Below, piece by piece: positions 54,684-63,722 of a DNA stretch of 64,000 bases. The DNA is from Pseudomonas helvetica. Lineage in GTDB: Bacteria > Pseudomonadota > Gammaproteobacteria > Pseudomonadales > Pseudomonadaceae. The notes below the pieces were generated by a model, which searched no databases, was not told where the DNA came from, and saw nothing but the letters and a program-made list of their open reading frames with translations. The first letter of the stretch is position 1. Every line of letters begins with the position of its first letter. The position numbers and the translations under genes are program-made. The stretch is from contig NZ_CP150917.1 in the NCBI RefSeq assembly GCF_039908645.1, positions 1,988,501 to 2,052,500 of the forward strand, given 5' to 3'.

Positions 54684-55142
54684 TTACTGCTGTTTGAACA
54701 TCTCCTTCGCCCGCGCTTCGATTTGCGCCTGAGTCAGGTTTTCCTTGCGCGACGACAGGAACCACACATGGCCGAAGGGATCCTTCAAGGTGCCCGAGCG
54801 GTCGCCGTAGAATTGATCTTTCACTTCCGAAACCACCGTGCCACCCGCCTTGATTGCCTGGGCGTAGCTTTTGTCCACATCCTCGACATACAGATGCAAA
54901 CCCACGGACGGTGATTTGTCTGGGTTGCTCAGCGGACCTTGATCGCACGGTGTACCGAGCATGATGGCGCAGTCGCCAATTCGCAGTTCAGCATGGCCGA
55001 CGCTGCCGTCGGGCATCGCCAGACGCATGACTTCCGTAGCGCCAAAGGCTTTTTTGTAAAAGTCGATCGCCTCGGCGGCTTTCTGGATTCCCAGGTAGGG
55101 CGTGACGCTGTGATAACCCTCGGGAATGGGTTTAACGCTCAT
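54684..55142 (-). CDS. VOC/glyoxalase-like protein (PhnB-type)
   Basis: 152 residues, one glyoxalase/bleomycin-resistance-type fold: TPYLGIQKAAEAIDFYKKAFG, ELRIGDCAIMLG, LYVEDVDKSYAQAIKAGG, then DRSGTLKDPFGHVWFL. Enzyme or binding role unknown. ATG 55142 follows GGAGAACGG; the frame above is not used. Confidence 0.85.
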   Translation of the reverse strand: MSVKPIPEGYHSVTPYLGIQKAAEAIDFYKKAFGATEVMRLAMPDGSVGHAELRIGDCAIMLGTPCDQGPLSNPDKSPSVGLHLYVEDVDKSYAQAIKAGGTVVSEVKDQFYGDRSGTLKDPFGHVWFLSSRKENLTQAQIEARAKEMFKQQ

Positions 55143-55334
55143 GACCGTTCTCCATATTCTTGTGGGTGGATGTTGCAAATCCTTCGCCGATTTCCGGTCG
55201 ATTCACTATAGGTCAGCGCCAATAAGGCGACCGAGTGGCCGACGGGTTGCAGCATCGCTACTGTTGCGCCATCAACGATGAACCGGCAGTTCGTTTCGAA
55301 GGCCCATACAAAACGGCAGCAAGTCTCGAAACGG

Positions 55335-55351
55335 TCGATAGCGACTATCGA
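55335..55351. promoter_or_regulatory. Palindrome TCGATAG-CGA-CTATCGA
   Basis: 7-base perfect arms with a 3-base centre, in the 286-base divergent spacer between the VOC gene and a lipoprotein gene. Possible operator; no regulator is assigned. Confidence 0.4.
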
Positions 55352-55428
55352 GAGCGATGATTTTTGTCGCTCAAGGGGCGGGAGTAGCCTGTGTTCATTG
55401 CTCAAGACCGCCCGCAGGAAGCCTCTCC

Positions 55429-55698
55429 ATGAACCATTTGCTCGTTACCTCATTGTTGTTGGTTGCCTCGGTGCTCGCCGGTTGCGCCAGTCATCCTGCT
55501 CCCGAATTGCGCCCGTATACCGCCGAAGAAACCCAGGAACTGGCGATGGAAGCCCTGAATCGTCGCGGTTTGTCGTTTGATGAATACCAGGCCAAAAAAG
55601 CCGAACTGCTCGGCCAGCCGCAGAAGACGTTCGGTTACGACCAGCATGGCGAGATGAACGCCGAGCGCGCTGTGGCTGTTCACGGTCACGCCAGCTAA
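55429..55698 (+). CDS. Small SHOCT-like lipoprotein
   Basis: 89-residue precursor with lipobox LAGC (cysteine at 18). The mature part has the pattern LNRRGLSFDEYQAKKAELLG, resembling SHOCT-type short C-terminal domains. Function unknown. ATG 55429 after AGGAAG. Confidence 0.75.
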   Translation: MNHLLVTSLLLVASVLAGCASHPAPELRPYTAEETQELAMEALNRRGLSFDEYQAKKAELLGQPQKTFGYDQHGEMNAERAVAVHGHAS

Positions 55699-55795
55699 GC
55701 GACTGTACCGCTCGAAGTTTCACGTAACTGTCCGTGGGTTTCACACGGGGGCTGCGATAGGGTCAACACCTGACTGACCCTGACGGACTCGCCCC

Positions 55796-56410
55796 ATGAC
55801 ACTCTCGCTGGATTTACTGCTGGGTTTTGCCTTGTTCGCCCTGGTGACCTCGATCACCCCCGGCCCCAACAACACAATGTTGCTGGCCTCGGGCGTCAAT
55901 TTCGGCTTCAACCGCTCTATCCCTCATATGCTCGGCATCAGCTGCGGCTTCTTCGTCCTTGTGCTCGCCGTTGGTTTTGGCCTGGGCGCGGTGTTTCAAA
56001 CCTATCCTGTGCTGTACAGCGTGCTGCGCTATGTCGGCGCGGCCTATCTGCTGTACCTGGCGTGGAAAATCGCCCATTCGGGTCCTGTCCCCGAAGCCGA
56101 ACAAGGTCACGCCAAACCCATCAGCTACTGGGGCGCGGCGGCGTTTCAGTGGGTCAACCCCAAGGCCTGGATCATGGCAATTGGTGCAATCAGCACCTAT
56201 ACACCGCTGCAGGGCTATTTCACCAATGTGATCGTCATCGCGGCGGTATTCGCTATCATCAACCTGCCGAGCGTCAGTGTCTGGGCGGCTTGCGGCAGCC
56301 TGTTGCGCAATGTCCTGCGTGATCGGCGCTGGTTGCGGGTGTTCAACTGGGGCATGGCCCTGCTGCTGGTCGCTTCGCTGTATCCGATGCTGCACGAGAG
56401 CTTTAGCTGA
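55796..56410 (+). CDS. LysE/RhtB-family amino acid exporter
   Basis: 204 residues, about six membrane segments. Typical N-terminus DLLLGFALFALVTSITPGP followed by NNTMLLASGVNFG, and central AYLLYLAWK. RhtB-type homologues export homoserine, threonine or other amino acids; specificity not readable. Confidence 0.88.
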   Translation: MTLSLDLLLGFALFALVTSITPGPNNTMLLASGVNFGFNRSIPHMLGISCGFFVLVLAVGFGLGAVFQTYPVLYSVLRYVGAAYLLYLAWKIAHSGPVPEAEQGHAKPISYWGAAAFQWVNPKAWIMAIGAISTYTPLQGYFTNVIVIAAVFAIINLPSVSVWAACGSLLRNVLRDRRWLRVFNWGMALLLVASLYPMLHESFS

Positions 56411-56605
56411 CTTGCGCTTCAACCCGGTGTCCGATGCCTGTTAAGCTCGACTTCAGGAGCGTTCCTACGCACTTTGAAATGAAGTCGTACTTCTTTAACG
56501 GCATCCGATCAGGTATTGCTGATTTCCCGCAGTTTTCACACCACCTCCAGTGCGGCGCTTTCAGCGAATACACCTGATCCCGGAACAAGCTCTGCGAGTC
56601 TTTTT

Positions 56606-57775
56606 ATGAATAAACGTCCTTTGTATTTTGATTACGCCGCCACCACACCAGTGGATGAGCGGGTCATTCAGGTGATGGTCGACTGCCTGGGGTTCAGCGG
56701 TAACTTCGGCAACCCGGCTTCCAGTTCCCACGCCTATGGCCAACAGGCCAGGCGTTCGGTCGAGCAGGCACGCCAGCAAGTCGCCGACCTGGTGGGCGCG
56801 CAAGCGCCGCAGATCGTCTGGACTTCCGGCGCCACCGAATCCAACAACCTCGCCCTCAAAGGCGTGGCTCAGGCCCGCGGGCAGTCCGGCGGGCACATCA
56901 TCACCAGCCAGATCGAGCACAAGGCGATCCTCGATACCGCCAGGCAATTGCAGGATGCCGGGGTTGCCGTGACTTATCTGCTGCCAGATGCCGAAGGCCT
57001 GATCACTGCGCAAGCGGTCAGCGAGGCACTGCGCGAAGACACTTTTCTGGTGTCGCTGATGCTGGTCAATAACGAACTCGGTACCGTCAACGACATCCCG
57101 GCCATCGGTCAGCGGGTGCGTGAGCACGGCGCGTTGTTTCACGTCGACGCTGCACAGGGCGCGGGCAAGATAGCGATTGATCTGGCCCAATGGCCGGTGG
57201 ACCTGATGTCGTTTTCCGCCCACAAGATCTATGGTCCCAAGGGGATTGGTGCACTCTACGTCGGCCCGCGTGCCCAGCAGCGCTTGCAGGCGCAGATCCA
57301 TGGCGGTGGACACGAGGGCGGCTTACGCTCCGGGACCCTGGCCACGCACCAGATCGCAGCCATGGGCGCAGCCTTTGCGCTGGCGGCTGAACACTTTGCT
57401 GAAGAGGCGGCGACTATCGCCCGTCTGCGCGAGCGCTTGCTTGGGCAGCTCAGCGGTATTGCCGGTCTACGCTTGAACGGCAGCCCGACCCAACGCATTC
57501 CCCATACCCTGAGCCTGACCTTCAATGAAGGCGAGTTCAATTCCCAGGCCTTGAGTGCTTCGATCGCCTTTTCGGCGACGTCGGCCTGCAACTCCGCGAG
57601 CAATGCGCCGTCCCATGTGCTGCTGGCCCTGGGGCACGACGTGCGGGCAGCGGGTCGGACCATTCGCTTGAGTCTTGGGCGTTTCACCACCGAGCAGGAC
57701 ATCGATCAGGCCGCACAATTGATTAAAGCAGCAACCGCCAGTGCACCGGCGTTCTGGGCTACCGCCCAATCCTGA
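56606..57775 (+). CDS. Cysteine desulfurase (NifS/IscS-like)
   Basis: 389 residues. PLP lysine K207 in SFSAHKIYGPKG, substrate motif GATESNNLA, and a catalytic-loop cysteine C328 in ATSACNSASNAPSH. It is not in an isc or suf operon, so it is an accessory desulfurase, or a selenocysteine lyase. ATG 56606 (MNKRPLYFDYAATTP); ribosome-binding site weak. Followed by an aminopeptidase gene 58 bases later. Confidence 0.85.
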   Translation: MNKRPLYFDYAATTPVDERVIQVMVDCLGFSGNFGNPASSSHAYGQQARRSVEQARQQVADLVGAQAPQIVWTSGATESNNLALKGVAQARGQSGGHIITSQIEHKAILDTARQLQDAGVAVTYLLPDAEGLITAQAVSEALREDTFLVSLMLVNNELGTVNDIPAIGQRVREHGALFHVDAAQGAGKIAIDLAQWPVDLMSFSAHKIYGPKGIGALYVGPRAQQRLQAQIHGGGHEGGLRSGTLATHQIAAMGAAFALAAEHFAEEAATIARLRERLLGQLSGIAGLRLNGSPTQRIPHTLSLTFNEGEFNSQALSASIAFSATSACNSASNAPSHVLLALGHDVRAAGRTIRLSLGRFTTEQDIDQAAQLIKAATASAPAFWATAQS

Positions 57776-57833
57776 TGCGCAGACCAAAAGTCAGCGCCCT
57801 ATAACAAAATTAAAGTGGTTAGCAGGAGACATG

Positions 57834-59642
57834 ATGAGTACGCAGCCTTTGACCCATGGAGCGGTTCCCCAGCGCCTGGCGCATACCCGCGAGCTGATGA
57901 GCCGGGAGGGCATCCACGCCCTGCTGGTGCCGTCGGCCGACCCGCATTTGTCGGAATACCTGCCGGGTTATTGGCAAGGGCGGCAATGGTTGTCGGGCTT
58001 TCATGGCTCGGTCGGCACGTTGATTGTTACCCAGGACTTCGCGGGCGTTTGGGCCGACAGTCGCTACTGGGAACAGGCGACCAAGGAGCTCAAGGGCAGC
58101 GGTATCGAGTTGGTAAAACTGCAGCCTGGTCAACCCGGCCCGCTGGACTGGCTGGCCGAACAAACTCCGGAAGGAGGCGTGGTTGCGGTCGATGGCGCGG
58201 TGATGGCCGTGGCGTCGGCACGCTCACTGAGCAGCAAGCTTGAGGAGCGTGGCGCACGGCTGCGCACCGATATCGATCTGTTGAACGAGGTCTGGAGCGA
58301 CCGTCCGAGCCTGCCGAATCAACCGATCTATCAGCACTTGCCGCCGCAGGCCACCGTCAGCCGTGGCGAGAAACTCGCCAAGCTGCGTGAAAGCCTGAAA
58401 GCGCGCGGTGCCGATTGGCACTTTATCGCCACCCTCGACGACATCGCCTGGCTGTTCAACCTGCGCGGCGGTGATGTGTCGTTCAACCCGGTATTCGTGT
58501 CCTTCGCCCTGATCGGCCAGCAGCAGGCAACCTTGTTTGTCGCGCTGAGCAAGGTCGATGCGCCATTGCGCGCGATCCTCGAACAGGACGGCGTTACCCT
58601 GCGCGACTACAGCGAAGTGGCCTCGGCGCTGGCTGCCGTGCCAAATGGTGCAAGCCTGCAAGTCGATCCAGCACGGGTGACTAGCGGTTTGCTGAATAAC
58701 CTCGGCAGCGGCGTGAAGCTGATTGAAGGTCTGAACCCGACCACCCTCGCCAAGTCGCAGAAAAGTCTCGCCGATGCCGAACACATCCGTCAGGCCATGG
58801 AGCAGGACGGCGCGGCGCTCTGCGAGTTTTTCACCTGGCTCGACAGCGCCCTCGGTCGTGAACGCATCACCGAACTGACCATCGACGAACACCTGACCGC
58901 CGCCCGTACCCGTCGTCCGGGGTATGTGTCGCTGAGCTTCAACACCATTGCCGCCTTCAACGCCAACGGTGCGATGCCGCACTACCACGCGACCGAAGAA
59001 GAGCACGCGGTGATCGAAGGCGACGGCCTGTTGCTGATCGACTCCGGCGGTCAATACCTGGGCGGTACCACCGACATTACGCGGATGGTGCCGGTGGGCA
59101 CGCCGACCGCCGAGCAGAAACGCGACTGTACACGCGTACTCAAGGGGGTGATTGCCTTGTCCCGTGCACAGTTCCCGCGCGGCATTCTTTCGCCGTTGCT
59201 CGACGCCATCGCGCGTGCGCCGATCTGGGCGGAGAGCGTGGATTATGGTCACGGCACCGGGCATGGCGTCGGCTACTTCCTGAACGTTCATGAAGGCCCG
59301 CAAGTGATTGCCTACCAAGCCGCACCGGCGCCGCAAACCGCGATGCAGCCGGGGATGATCACCTCGATCGAACCGGGCACTTATCGTCCAGGTCGCTGGG
59401 GCGTGCGGATCGAGAACCTGGTGTTGAACCGCGTGGCAGGCAGCAGCGAGTTTGGCGAGTTCCTCAAGTTCGAAACCCTGACCTTGTGCCCGATCGACAC
59501 CCGTTGTCTGGAGCCTTCGTTGCTGACTCAGGACGAGCGCGAGTGGCTTAACGCTTACCACGCGCAAGTTCGTGAACGTTTGAGCCCTTTGCTTGACGGT
59601 GCTGCGCTGGCGTGGCTGAACACCCGAACCGCCGCAATCTGA
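57834..59642 (+). CDS. pepP: Xaa-Pro aminopeptidase (M24B, long form)
   Basis: 602 residues, three-domain long form like eukaryotic XPNPEP1. Metal ligands: LLIDSGGQYLGGTTDITRM (two Asp), GHGTGHGVGYFLNVHEGP (His), and SIEPGTYRPGRWGVRIEN with glutamates. Removes N-terminal residues before proline. GGAG at 57825 is 5 bases before ATG 57834 and only 2 before ATG 57831. Cytoplasmic. Confidence 0.9.
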   Translation: MSTQPLTHGAVPQRLAHTRELMSREGIHALLVPSADPHLSEYLPGYWQGRQWLSGFHGSVGTLIVTQDFAGVWADSRYWEQATKELKGSGIELVKLQPGQPGPLDWLAEQTPEGGVVAVDGAVMAVASARSLSSKLEERGARLRTDIDLLNEVWSDRPSLPNQPIYQHLPPQATVSRGEKLAKLRESLKARGADWHFIATLDDIAWLFNLRGGDVSFNPVFVSFALIGQQQATLFVALSKVDAPLRAILEQDGVTLRDYSEVASALAAVPNGASLQVDPARVTSGLLNNLGSGVKLIEGLNPTTLAKSQKSLADAEHIRQAMEQDGAALCEFFTWLDSALGRERITELTIDEHLTAARTRRPGYVSLSFNTIAAFNANGAMPHYHATEEEHAVIEGDGLLLIDSGGQYLGGTTDITRMVPVGTPTAEQKRDCTRVLKGVIALSRAQFPRGILSPLLDAIARAPIWAESVDYGHGTGHGVGYFLNVHEGPQVIAYQAAPAPQTAMQPGMITSIEPGTYRPGRWGVRIENLVLNRVAGSSEFGEFLKFETLTLCPIDTRCLEPSLLTQDEREWLNAYHAQVRERLSPLLDGAALAWLNTRTAAI

Positions 59643-59657
59643 GTCGGTGGTGCGCCG

Positions 59658-60584
59658 TCAGTCTTCGGACGGCGGCGCAAGCTCGGGTGCGTGGGCGAAT
59701 GCTTCGCTCATATAGTCGACGAACGCCTTGACCCTGGCCGATTGGCGACGATTGGCCGGGAACACCGCATGGATCGGCAACGATTGTGCGCGGTAGTCCT
59801 GCAGGATCGCGATCACCCGACCAGCCTTCAAATCCTCGCTGAATAACCACACCGGCGACAGCGCAATGCCTAGCCCGCCCAACACCATCTCGCGTATCGC
59901 CTCCGAATTGTTGCTCTGGGCGTTGCCTTTGATCCGCACGTTGTAGCGCTGAGCGTTTTTTTCGTAGATCCACTGATTCTGGCTGCTCAGCAGGTTGAAC
60001 AGCAGGCAGTTATGCTGGTTCAGTTCTTCCGGTGTGTGTGGTTGGCCACGGCGAGCCAGATAGTTGGGACTGGCGACGGTGACTCGATGGGTGGTGCCGA
60101 TCTGCCGGGCGATCAAACCGCAGTCGCTCAACTCGCCAATGCGTAATGTGACGTCCAGGCCTTCGCTGACCAGGTCCTGATTCTGATCGCTGAGCTGTAA
60201 ATCGATTTCAACGTGTGGATAGCGCTCAAGGAAATCCGGCAGTCGCGCAGCAATCTGCAATCGCCCGAAACTGACGGAGGAGCCCACTCGCAAAGGTCCG
60301 GCGACCGCTTCCCGTCCGGACTGAAAGCTGTGTTCGGCCGAGTCGACCGCCGCAAGAATCTGTCGGCATTCGTTGTAGTAACGCTGGCCTTCGTCGGTCA
60401 GCGAAAGCTGGCGAGTACTACGGGCAATCAGCTTGCCTCCAAGCTCTGTTTCCAGAGCCCGGAGGATTTTGCTGATGGTCGGTTGGCTGGTCTGCAGTTC
60501 CCGAGCGACAGCAGAGAAACTGCCACGCTCGACTACTCTTACGAAAACCGCCATTGCATTGAGTTTGTCCAAGGGCTTTCTCAT
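59658..60584 (-). CDS. LysR-family transcriptional regulator
   Basis: 308 residues. N-terminal HTH (AMAVFVRVVERGSFSAVARE then LQTSQPTISKILRALE), C-terminal PBPb effector domain. Divergent from the oxidoreductase gene with 102 bases between them that contain a TATAGCTATA palindrome; likely regulator of that gene. ATG 60584 (MRKPLDKLN). Confidence 0.88.
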   Translation of the reverse strand: MRKPLDKLNAMAVFVRVVERGSFSAVARELQTSQPTISKILRALETELGGKLIARSTRQLSLTDEGQRYYNECRQILAAVDSAEHSFQSGREAVAGPLRVGSSVSFGRLQIAARLPDFLERYPHVEIDLQLSDQNQDLVSEGLDVTLRIGELSDCGLIARQIGTTHRVTVASPNYLARRGQPHTPEELNQHNCLLFNLLSSQNQWIYEKNAQRYNVRIKGNAQSNNSEAIREMVLGGLGIALSPVWLFSEDLKAGRVIAILQDYRAQSLPIHAVFPANRRQSARVKAFVDYMSEAFAHAPELAPPSED

Positions 60585-60607
60585 TGATTCCAAATAGGCA
60601 TGGTCAC

Positions 60608-60617
60608 TATAGCTATA
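60608..60617. promoter_or_regulatory. Candidate LysR site TATAGCTATA
   Basis: Ten-base palindrome in the LysR / oxidoreductase divergent region, 24 bases before the LysR start on its upstream side. Role is inferred. Confidence 0.35.
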
Positions 60618-60686
60618 TAGCGTCTTATCGGCATGAGTGGGCGGGCGGATGATCAACGCAACTCTCCACTGACATGAGATTGCGAA

Positions 60687-61685
60687 ATGACTGACTCACT
60701 TGAAATGCTCGCCCTGATCGTCGACTCGGCCAATGCACCGTTTCGTTTGGCCTCCATCCCTAAGCCCGTGCCTGAAGCGGGGCAGGTGTTGGTCAGAATC
60801 ATCGCCAGTGGGGTGAATCCATTGGATGGGAAAATCCGCGCCGGGGAGGCAGCTCATGCCCGTCAGCCATTGCCGGCGGTGCTGGGTATGGATCTGGCAG
60901 GGATTGTCGAAGCGCTCGGTGCCGGGGTCAGCGATTGGCAGGTCGGCGATCAGGTGTATGGCATGGCGACCGGGATTGGCGGTCAGCAAGGCTCACTGGC
61001 GCAATTCGCCGCTGTTGATGCGCGGTTGCTGGCGCGCAAACCGAGCAATCTGAGCATGACTGAGGCGGCAGCGCTGCCGCTGGTGTTGATCACCGCGTGG
61101 GAAGGCTTGCTGGATCGCGCTCGGGTTCAGACTGATCACAAGGTATTGATTCACGGTGGCGCTGGTGGCGTCGGGCATGTGGCGGTGCAGTTGGCCCGGG
61201 CATTCGGTGCCGAGGTATTTGCCACGGGGTCGGCGAGGCAGCAGGCGATTATCGAAAGCCTCGGTGCAACCTTTATCGACTACCGCCAGCAGTCGGTTGA
61301 ACAGTATGTACAGCAGCATACGGCGGGGGAGGGTTTCGATATCGTTTATGACACAGTCGGAGGCGAGACGCTGGATGCGTCGTTCAAGGCTGTGCGCACT
61401 TATCAGGGGCACGTGTTGAGCTGTCTCGGCTGGGGGCAACACAGTCTGGCGCCATTGTCGTTCCGGGCGGCGAGTTACTCGGGAATCTTCACGTTGCTGC
61501 CTTTGCTGACCGGCAACGGTCGCGAGCGGCACGGGCAGATACTTGGCGAGGCCGCGAAGTTGATTGAAGCAGGCTTGTTGAAGCCTTTGCTCGATCCCCG
61601 GCGGTTCACGCTGCAAACCGCCGAGGCAGCCTATGACCTGCAAGCCTCGGGTGAGGCGCAGGGCCGACTGGTTATCGAGATCTAG
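60687..61685 (+). CDS. Zinc-type MDR oxidoreductase (quinone-reductase-like)
   Basis: 332 residues, MDR family without clear zinc ligands. N-terminal catalytic domain with SGVNPLDGKIRAGEAAHARQ; NADPH-binding HGGAGGVGHVAVQLARAFGA (about 155-174). Resembles quinone oxidoreductase/Zn-ADH class. Overlaps the 3' end of the convergent isomerase gene by 4 bases. Confidence 0.85.
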   Translation: MTDSLEMLALIVDSANAPFRLASIPKPVPEAGQVLVRIIASGVNPLDGKIRAGEAAHARQPLPAVLGMDLAGIVEALGAGVSDWQVGDQVYGMATGIGGQQGSLAQFAAVDARLLARKPSNLSMTEAAALPLVLITAWEGLLDRARVQTDHKVLIHGGAGGVGHVAVQLARAFGAEVFATGSARQQAIIESLGATFIDYRQQSVEQYVQQHTAGEGFDIVYDTVGGETLDASFKAVRTYQGHVLSCLGWGQHSLAPLSFRAASYSGIFTLLPLLTGNGRERHGQILGEAAKLIEAGLLKPLLDPRRFTLQTAEAAYDLQASGEAQGRLVIEI

Positions 61686-62272
61686 CCCAAGGCTTCGCGG
61701 ACAAAGTCCAGGCGATCCTGACCGAAGAACAATTCGTTGTCGACAAACATGCTCGGCGCACCGAACACGCCGCGCTGGATCGCCTGCTCGGTTTTGTCCT
61801 TGAGTGCTGCTTTGACTTCCTCATCGGCGGTCAAGGTCAGCGTTTCATCAGGGTCGAAGCCATGTTCGGTCAACACAGCGGCGACGGTCGCCGGGTCGTT
61901 GAGGTTGCGACCATCCACCCAGAACGCACGGAACAGGCAATCGATAAAATCGAGGAAACGTTCGGGGTGTCGTAGCTGGATGCCGGTGACGGCGCGCATC
62001 AATAAAAGGGTATTGATGGGAAAGTATGGATTGAGCTGGAATGGCACGTCGTAGCGCTTGGCGTAACGATTCAGGTCCAGGAACATGTAATGCCCCTTGG
62101 CCGGAATCGTTGCCGGCGAGGCATTGCCGGTGGCCTTGAATACGCCACCTAGCAGCATCGGTTGATAGATCAGCTGGCTACCGGTTTGCTCACAAATTTT
62201 CGGTAGTTGGGTATAGGCCAGGTAAGTGGCAGGGCTGCCGAGGTCGAAGAAGAACTCTACGCGTTTGCTCAT
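61682..62272 (-). CDS. 2-hydroxychromene-2-carboxylate isomerase family (DsbA-like)
   Basis: 196 residues, DsbA/GST-kappa fold. S13 in FFDLGSPATYLAY replaces the DsbA cysteine, as in HCCA isomerase and kappa GST. These enzymes use glutathione; natural substrate unclear as no naphthalene-type pathway is near. The SDR gene lies 36 bases upstream on the same strand, suggesting one transcript. Confidence 0.85.
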   Translation of the reverse strand: MSKRVEFFFDLGSPATYLAYTQLPKICEQTGSQLIYQPMLLGGVFKATGNASPATIPAKGHYMFLDLNRYAKRYDVPFQLNPYFPINTLLLMRAVTGIQLRHPERFLDFIDCLFRAFWVDGRNLNDPATVAAVLTEHGFDPDETLTLTADEEVKAALKDKTEQAIQRGVFGAPSMFVDNELFFGQDRLDFVREALG

Positions 62273-62308
62273 GTTCGATGCACTCTGATTGTTATTAGAG
62301 AGGATGGC

Positions 62309-63049
62309 TTACCAGCGTTCGCTCCAGGGCCGCAGATCCAGTTCGAAGGTCCACGCATCGCGAGGCTGGCTGTGCAGGTACCAGTAGTTCTCGGCGATGT
62401 GTTCGGGGTTGAGAATCCCGTCCTGATCCTTGAGGGCGTACTTTTCCGGGAAGCTGTCACGAATGAAGTCGGTATCGATCGCGCCATCGACCACGACATG
62501 GGCGACATGAATGTTCATCGGGCCCAGTTCCCGCGCCATGCTTTGGGCCAGGGCGCGGATGCCATGCTTGGCGCCGGCGAACGCCGCGAAGCCAGCAGCA
62601 CCGCGCATGCCGGCGGTGGCCCCGGTGAATAGAATAGTGCCGCGTTGTCGGGTGGCCATACGCTTGGCCACTTCACGGCCGTTCAAGAATCCAGAGAAAC
62701 AGGCCATTTCCCAGATCTTGAAATACTTGCGGGCGGTTTCTTCAAGAATGCTGCACGGCACATTGGCGCCGATGTTGAAGACGAACGCCTCGATCGGGCC
62801 GATCTGGCTTTCGATTTGTTCAACCAGCGCGACGACATCCTCTTCCTTGCGCGCATCACACGCAAAACCGTGGACTTCACCGCCACTGGCCTGAATGGCA
62901 TCGACCAATGGCTGCAACTTGTCTGCGCTGCGACGAGTGACGCAGGCAACAAACCCTTCCTGTGCGAAACGCTTGGCAATAGCTCCGCCGGTGGCATCGC
63001 CAGCACCGACAACCAGTACGACTTTCTTGTTATTGCTAGCTGTGGTCAT
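62309..63049 (-). CDS. SDR-family protein lacking the catalytic Ser-Tyr
   Basis: 246 residues from the second ATG (63049; the first is at 63055 and is too close to GAGAG). NAD(P)-binding VVGAGDATGGAIAKRF is a variant of TGxxxGxG. At the YxxxK position it has FAAFAGAKHG, i.e. F157-x3-K161, and the serine position is Ala (FTGATAG). The classic triad is therefore broken, so it may not be an ordinary dehydrogenase. Likely co-transcribed with the downstream isomerase and controlled by the divergent TetR. Confidence 0.8.
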   Translation of the reverse strand: MTTASNNKKVVLVVGAGDATGGAIAKRFAQEGFVACVTRRSADKLQPLVDAIQASGGEVHGFACDARKEEDVVALVEQIESQIGPIEAFVFNIGANVPCSILEETARKYFKIWEMACFSGFLNGREVAKRMATRQRGTILFTGATAGMRGAAGFAAFAGAKHGIRALAQSMARELGPMNIHVAHVVVDGAIDTDFIRDSFPEKYALKDQDGILNPEHIAENYWYLHSQPRDAWTFELDLRPWSERW

Positions 63050-63065
63050 AGTCATCTCTCTTTGG

Positions 63066-63093
63066 TAAACGGTCGTTAGCCAAACGAACGTTA
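63066..63093. promoter_or_regulatory. Candidate TetR operator
   Basis: AACGGTCGTTA (63068-63078) and AAACGAACGTT (63082-63092) are inverted with 9 of 11 matching bases and a 3-base centre, placed in the 90-base SDR/TetR divergent spacer. Confidence 0.55.
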
Positions 63094-63140
63094 TGCTACG
63101 ATCTTGAAGACGTCAAGGCGATGGATTCTCGGGAGAAGCG

Positions 63141-63710
63141 ATGCGTTACTCAGCCAGTCACAAGTTGGAAACCAGGCAGAAGCTGCTTGAAAGCAGCTCG
63201 GTGTCAGCCAAGAAAGAAGGTTTTTGCACGGTGGGGGTCGATGGCTTGATGAAGGCCATCGGGCTCAGTGGTGGTGCGTTTTACAGCCACTTTTCCTCGA
63301 AAGACGAACTCTTCAGCTCGATCGTCGAGCGTGAGCTGTGTCAGAGTCTTGAGCGATTGAGTGCTAATGGCGAGTTGAGTCGAACCAGGCTGGAGCGCTG
63401 TCTCAAGCATTACCTGAGCATGGCGCACGTCGAGCATCCCGAGTCCGGGTGCGCACTGCCGACATTGGGCGCCGAGATCGCTCGCTCGGACATCGCGGTA
63501 CGCCAGCAAGCCGAGCAGTGGATCTGTCGGCTGCAGGAAAGTTGGGCTCAGATCCTGGAGAGTGACAGCCTGGCCTGGGCTATTCTGTCGCAGTGCGTTG
63601 GCGCGCTGGTGGTTGCGCGAATGCTGGTGAATCCGGAGGTCCAGCGCACCGTACTGCATTCCAGCTACGAAGAAATCGGACGCCAGATAGCCGGTCAACG
63701 CGCTGAATAG
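63141..63710 (+). CDS. TetR-family transcriptional regulator
   Basis: 189 residues. HTH near residues 8-52: LETRQKLLESSSVSAKKEGF, VGVDGLMKAIGLSGGAFYSHF. ATG 63141 after GGGAGAAGCG. Divergent from the SDR gene, which it probably represses together with the isomerase. Confidence 0.85.
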   Translation: MRYSASHKLETRQKLLESSSVSAKKEGFCTVGVDGLMKAIGLSGGAFYSHFSSKDELFSSIVERELCQSLERLSANGELSRTRLERCLKHYLSMAHVEHPESGCALPTLGAEIARSDIAVRQQAEQWICRLQESWAQILESDSLAWAILSQCVGALVVARMLVNPEVQRTVLHSSYEEIGRQIAGQRAE

Positions 63711-63722
63711 GAGCGCACCTGG

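Noticed and set aside
59654..59673. GCCGTC/GACGGC hairpin as a terminator for the aminopeptidase gene
   Set aside because: It overlaps the end of the LysR gene and has a short stem without T-run.
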